From Arthrobacter_B citreus (GTDB taxonomy: Bacteria > Actinomycetota > Actinomycetes > Actinomycetales > Micrococcaceae): 64,000 nt of DNA. Of the stretch, positions 61,178-64,000 are shown one piece after another (position 1 is the stretch's first letter; every line of letters starts with the position of its first letter). Position numbers and translations under genes: made by a program. The notes below the pieces were generated by a model. It had not been told where the DNA came from, made no database searches, and was given only the letters and a program-made list of their open reading frames with translations. The stretch lies in assembly GCF_042429235.1 (NCBI RefSeq), contig NZ_JBHMBA010000004.1; one strand, 5' to 3'.

Positions 61178-62347
61178 TCAGCGAGCGGCGTGAGCGAGCT
61201 CGGCAGCCTTGTCGGCGCCTTCGTCCATGGTGGTGGCCAGCGTGACCAGCGGGTGGTTGGCGTCGGCCAGGATGCGGCGGCCTTCTTCGACGTTGTTGCC
61301 GTCCAGGCGGACGACCAGCGGCTTGTTGGCTTCGTCGCCGAGGATTTCCAGGGCCTTGACGATGCCGTTGGCCACCGCGTCACAGGCGGTGATGCCGCCG
61401 AAGACGTTCACGAACACGGACTTGACCTGCTCGTCATTGAGAATGACGTCCAGACCCGCAGCCATGACGGCCGCGGAAGCTCCGCCGCCGATGTCCAGGA
61501 AGTTGGCCGGCTTGACGTTGCCGTGCTTCTCGCCGGCGTAGGCCACGACGTCGAGCGTGGACATGACCAGGCCCGCACCGTTGCCGATGATGCCCACCTG
61601 GCCGTCAAGCTTGACGTAGTTGAGGTCGTTGGCCTTGGCCTTGGCCTCCAGCGGGTCGGCAGCGGCCTTGTCTTCCAGCTCGGCGTGGCCGGGCTGGCGG
61701 AAGTCTGCGTTTTCGTCGAGCGAGACCTTGCCGTCGAGGGCCAGGATGTCGCCGTTGCCGGTGCGAACCAGCGGGTTGACCTCCACCAGGGTGGCGTCTT
61801 CCTTGACGAAGACGTCCCACAGCTTGAGGATCGCGTTGATGACGCCGTCGCGCAGCTCGGGAGCGAACCCTGCGGCGTCAACGATCTCTTCGGCCTTGGC
61901 CTGATCGATGCCGACGGCGGGATCAACGGCCACGCGGGCCAGGGCGTCGGGACGCTCAACGGCGAGGACCTCGATCTCCATGCCGCCTTCCACCGAGCAC
62001 ATGGCCAGGTAGTTGCGGTTGGCGCGGTCCAGAAGGACGGAGAAGTAGAACTCCTCGGCGATGTCGGCGCCCTGGGCGATCATCACGGTGTTGACGGTAT
62101 GGCCCTTGATGTCCATACCGAGGATGTCGGAAGCGTACGAGAACGCCTCGTCAGGAGTCTTTGCGACCTTGACGCCGCCGGCCTTGCCTCGGCCACCGAC
62201 CTTGACCTGTGCTTTGACGACAACAACGCCGCCAATCTTCTCGGCTGCAGCTTTTGCTTCTTCGGGAGTGTGCGCCACGATTCCGGCAAGCACGGGTACA
62301 CCGTGCGCCTCAAACATATCGCGCGCCTGATATTCAAACAGGTCCAC
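61178..62347 (-). CDS. sucC: succinyl-CoA synthetase beta subunit
   Basis: The 389-residue subunit has the ATP-grasp fold (LFEYQARDMFEAHGVPVL, VVVKAQVKVGGRGKAGGVKV), the metal-binding end of the grasp (TLVEVNPLVRTGNGDILALD) and the C-terminal flavodoxin-like domain (VFVNVFGGITACDAVANGIV). The start is GTG 62347 with AAGGA about 10 nt upstream. It forms an operon with sucD. The intergenic region to pcrA is about 200 nt. Confidence 0.97.
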   Translation of the reverse strand: MDLFEYQARDMFEAHGVPVLAGIVAHTPEEAKAAAEKIGGVVVVKAQVKVGGRGKAGGVKVAKTPDEAFSYASDILGMDIKGHTVNTVMIAQGADIAEEFYFSVLLDRANRNYLAMCSVEGGMEIEVLAVERPDALARVAVDPAVGIDQAKAEEIVDAAGFAPELRDGVINAILKLWDVFVKEDATLVEVNPLVRTGNGDILALDGKVSLDENADFRQPGHAELEDKAAADPLEAKAKANDLNYVKLDGQVGIIGNGAGLVMSTLDVVAYAGEKHGNVKPANFLDIGGGASAAVMAAGLDVILNDEQVKSVFVNVFGGITACDAVANGIVKALEILGDEANKPLVVRLDGNNVEEGRRILADANHPLVTLATTMDEGADKAAELAHAAR

Positions 62348-62555
62348 GGGCTAGTGTCCTTCTACGTCGAAGTAGGTTTACATTCGATCAGATGATCGCC
62401 GGAGCAAATGCGTCATGCCGGTCTGCCCCACTGGAACTTTAGTCGCTCGGCATCCAACGCCGCCCCCAGACTACCCCTTTAGTGATCAAGCGCACAGTTC
62501 TATGGTTTGTAGAATTCGCGGCGCGTGGGCTATGAAGGCAGGGCCGGGACGGGGG

Positions 62556-64000
62556 TCAGGATTCCTTGGTCAGCGGCGCGTAACGCAGCAGCAGGCGCTT
62601 CTCTCCGACGTCGAACTTCACCTTTGCGACGGTCTTGTCGCCCGTGCCTTCGACCGCCAGCACGGTTCCGTGGCCAAAGGTGGTGTGGTTGACCTTGTCC
62701 CCCACCCCCACGGAAATGACCTCTTTCTGGGGCTGAACCCGTCCGATGGCCTTGGCCACCGGAGCCGCGGCAATGCTGCCGCCGGTGCCCAGCGCCGAAC
62801 CGGCTCCCCAGGAGGATCCCCCGTAGCGGCTGGAGCCGGAGCCGGTGCTGCCGCCCCACGTGGGCCGGTCCATGCCCTCGCGCTTCCAGTCGATCAGTTC
62901 TCCCGGGATTTCACCGACAAACTGGCTGGCCGGGTTGTATTGGCTTTGCCCCCACATGCTGCGCACTTCCGAGCGCGTGATGTACAGGCGTTTCCGCGCC
63001 CGGGTGAGGCCCACGTAGGCGAGCCGCCGTTCCTCGGCCAGTTCCGCGGGGTCGGTGGCCGAGCGCTGGTGCGGGAACAGCCCCTGCTCCATGCCGGTCA
63101 GGAAGACAACTGGGAATTCCAGGCCCTTGGCGGTGTGCAGCGTCATCAGCGTGACCACGCCCTGGCGGCGGGACTCCTCGACGGCGGCGGCCACTTCCTC
63201 GGCGGAACCCTCCGGGGCATCCGGGATGGAATCGGCGTCGGCCACGAGGGAAACCTGTTCAAGGAACTCCCCCAGGGATCCCTCGGGGTTTTCCTTTTCG
63301 TATTCGCGGACCACAGCGACGAGTTCGGCGAGGTTCTCCACCCGGGATTCGTCCTGCGGATCGGCGGAGGAGCGCAGCTGGGCCAGGTAGCCGGTCTGTT
63401 CCAGCACCGCTTCCAGGGCAGCGGATGCTCCGGAGCCGTTCGCCACCTCGGCGAGGTCGTCGATGAGCTTGACGAACCCGTTGACGGCGTTCAGCGAGCG
63501 GGTGGCCAGCCCCGGGGCCTCTGCCGCGCGGCGGAGGGCAGCCATGAACGAGATGCGTTCCCGTTCGGCCAGGGCCGCCACTGAGTATTCGGCACGGTCG
63601 CCGATGCCCCGCTTGGGTTCGTTCAGGATCCGGCGCAGGTTCACGACGTCGTCGGAATTGACCAGCACCCGCAGGTAAGCAAGCGCGTCCTTGATTTCCT
63701 TGCGCTCGTAGAACCGGGTACCGCCTACGACCTTGTAGGGCAGCCCCACGCGCACCAGGACGTCTTCGAGGGAACGGGACTGGGCGTTGGTCCGGTAGAA
63801 GACTGCCACATCCCCCGGGCGCAGGTTTTCCTCATCCTGCAGCCGGTCGATTTCCTCGGCAATGAACCGCGCTTCCTCGTGTTCGTTTTCGCCGACGTAG
63901 CCAACGATCTTTTCACCGCTGCCCTCGGCCGTCCACAGCCGTTTCTCGGGCCGGTTGGGATTGCGGGAAATGACCGCGTTGGCCGCGTTCAGGATGTTCT
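62556..64000 (-). CDS. pcrA: UvrD/PcrA-family helicase, C-terminal part (5' end outside window)
   Basis: The frame is open to the window edge, so the start and the N-terminal ATPase lobe are missing; 481 residues are visible. Present are motif IV (VAVFYRTNAQSRSLEDVLVR), the 2B domain (YSVAALAERERISFMAALRR), motif V/VI (VTLMTLHTAKGLEFPVVFLT, EERRLAYVGLTRARKRLYIT) and the C-terminal PcrA extension ending in a small Tudor-like fold (GDKVNHTTFGHGTVLAVEG). It is a 3'-5' helicase in repair and transcription-coupled processes. ATG-like starts inside are not used. Confidence 0.95.
   Translation of the reverse strand, partial: NILNAANAVISRNPNRPEKRLWTAEGSGEKIVGYVGENEHEEARFIAEEIDRLQDEENLRPGDVAVFYRTNAQSRSLEDVLVRVGLPYKVVGGTRFYERKEIKDALAYLRVLVNSDDVVNLRRILNEPKRGIGDRAEYSVAALAERERISFMAALRRAAEAPGLATRSLNAVNGFVKLIDDLAEVANGSGASAALEAVLEQTGYLAQLRSSADPQDESRVENLAELVAVVREYEKENPEGSLGEFLEQVSLVADADSIPDAPEGSAEEVAAAVEESRRQGVVTLMTLHTAKGLEFPVVFLTGMEQGLFPHQRSATDPAELAEERRLAYVGLTRARKRLYITRSEVRSMWGQSQYNPASQFVGEIPGELIDWKREGMDRPTWGGSTGSGSSRYGGSSWGAGSALGTGGSIAAAPVAKAIGRVQPQKEVISVGVGDKVNHTTFGHGTVLAVEGTGDKTVAKVKFDVGEKRLLLRYAPLTKES

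Noticed and set aside
61190..62395. 401-residue plus-strand frame opposite sucC
   Set aside because: It is a shadow of a highly biased, conserved housekeeping gene.

Overview
The window is a 64 kb piece of high-GC chromosome from an actinobacterium, most likely a Micrococcaceae member close to Arthrobacter. The reasons are the GC-rich codon use with many GTG starts, a 13E12/DUF222-type HNH nuclease, the srsABC-like phenolic-lipid locus, the pcrA-sucC-sucD order, and a WXG-like secreted-protein pair of a style common in that family. No rRNA, tRNA, CRISPR array, insertion sequence or prophage was seen. The window opens inside the HNH gene and closes inside pcrA.

Layout. 1-7.7 kb: HNH nuclease, a secreted lipoprotein, a SWIM/SNF2 helicase, a Cys-rich mini-protein, a winged-helix regulator and an EF-G-binding-like FBP protein. 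7.8-15 kb: hydroxyacid dehydrogenase, FMN reductase, a DUF368 (PopT-type) membrane protein, a GNAT enzyme, then a tight nucleoside hydrolase / MFS / ribokinase salvage operon closed by a strong terminator. 15-21 kb: membrane protein, FAD dehydrogenase, two small proteins, asparaginase, orphan Vsr endonuclease and a HAD phosphatase. 21.5-26 kb: a solute-binding lipoprotein followed by a Gfo/Idh/MocA oxidoreductase, a PmoA/DUF6807 protein and a cupin. No permease is adjacent, so this looks like an uncharacterised catabolic cluster. 26-33.4 kb: Tex, an XRE/DUF2975 pair, YlxP-like DUF503, DUF2243-CtaG and RecQ. 33.5-36 kb: 3-hydroxyisobutyrate dehydrogenase and an MHS transporter. 36.2-39.6 kb: type III PKS, methyltransferase and FAD hydroxylase, coupled by 4-nt overlaps (srsABC-like). 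40-43.6 kb: MarR-controlled drug exporter and a small two-gene operon. 43.7-49 kb: ThDP enzyme plus agmatinase-family ureohydrolase, FAD monooxygenase and an XRE-cupin regulator. 49-54.4 kb: AI-2E-type permease, acyl-CoA ligase, a ferritin-like/VIT1 metal exporter behind a yybP-ykoY manganese riboswitch, and an aldo/keto reductase. 54.7-56.3 kb: a DUF6507-like protein with a Pro/Trp/Arg repeat tail and a short WXG-like partner. 56.7-64 kb: BCCT transporter, sugar porter, sucD, sucC and the 3' part of pcrA.

The most distinctive signals are three. (1) The manganese riboswitch sits in front of a ferritin-like/VIT1 transporter. (2) Short, mutually unrelated tandem repeats (period 13-64 bp, 2-7 copies) recur in gaps between genes, mostly just after stop codons. 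(3) The permease-less binding protein / oxidoreductase / PmoA / cupin cluster has no function I can name. All functional calls rest on motif recognition by eye; no database search was run.
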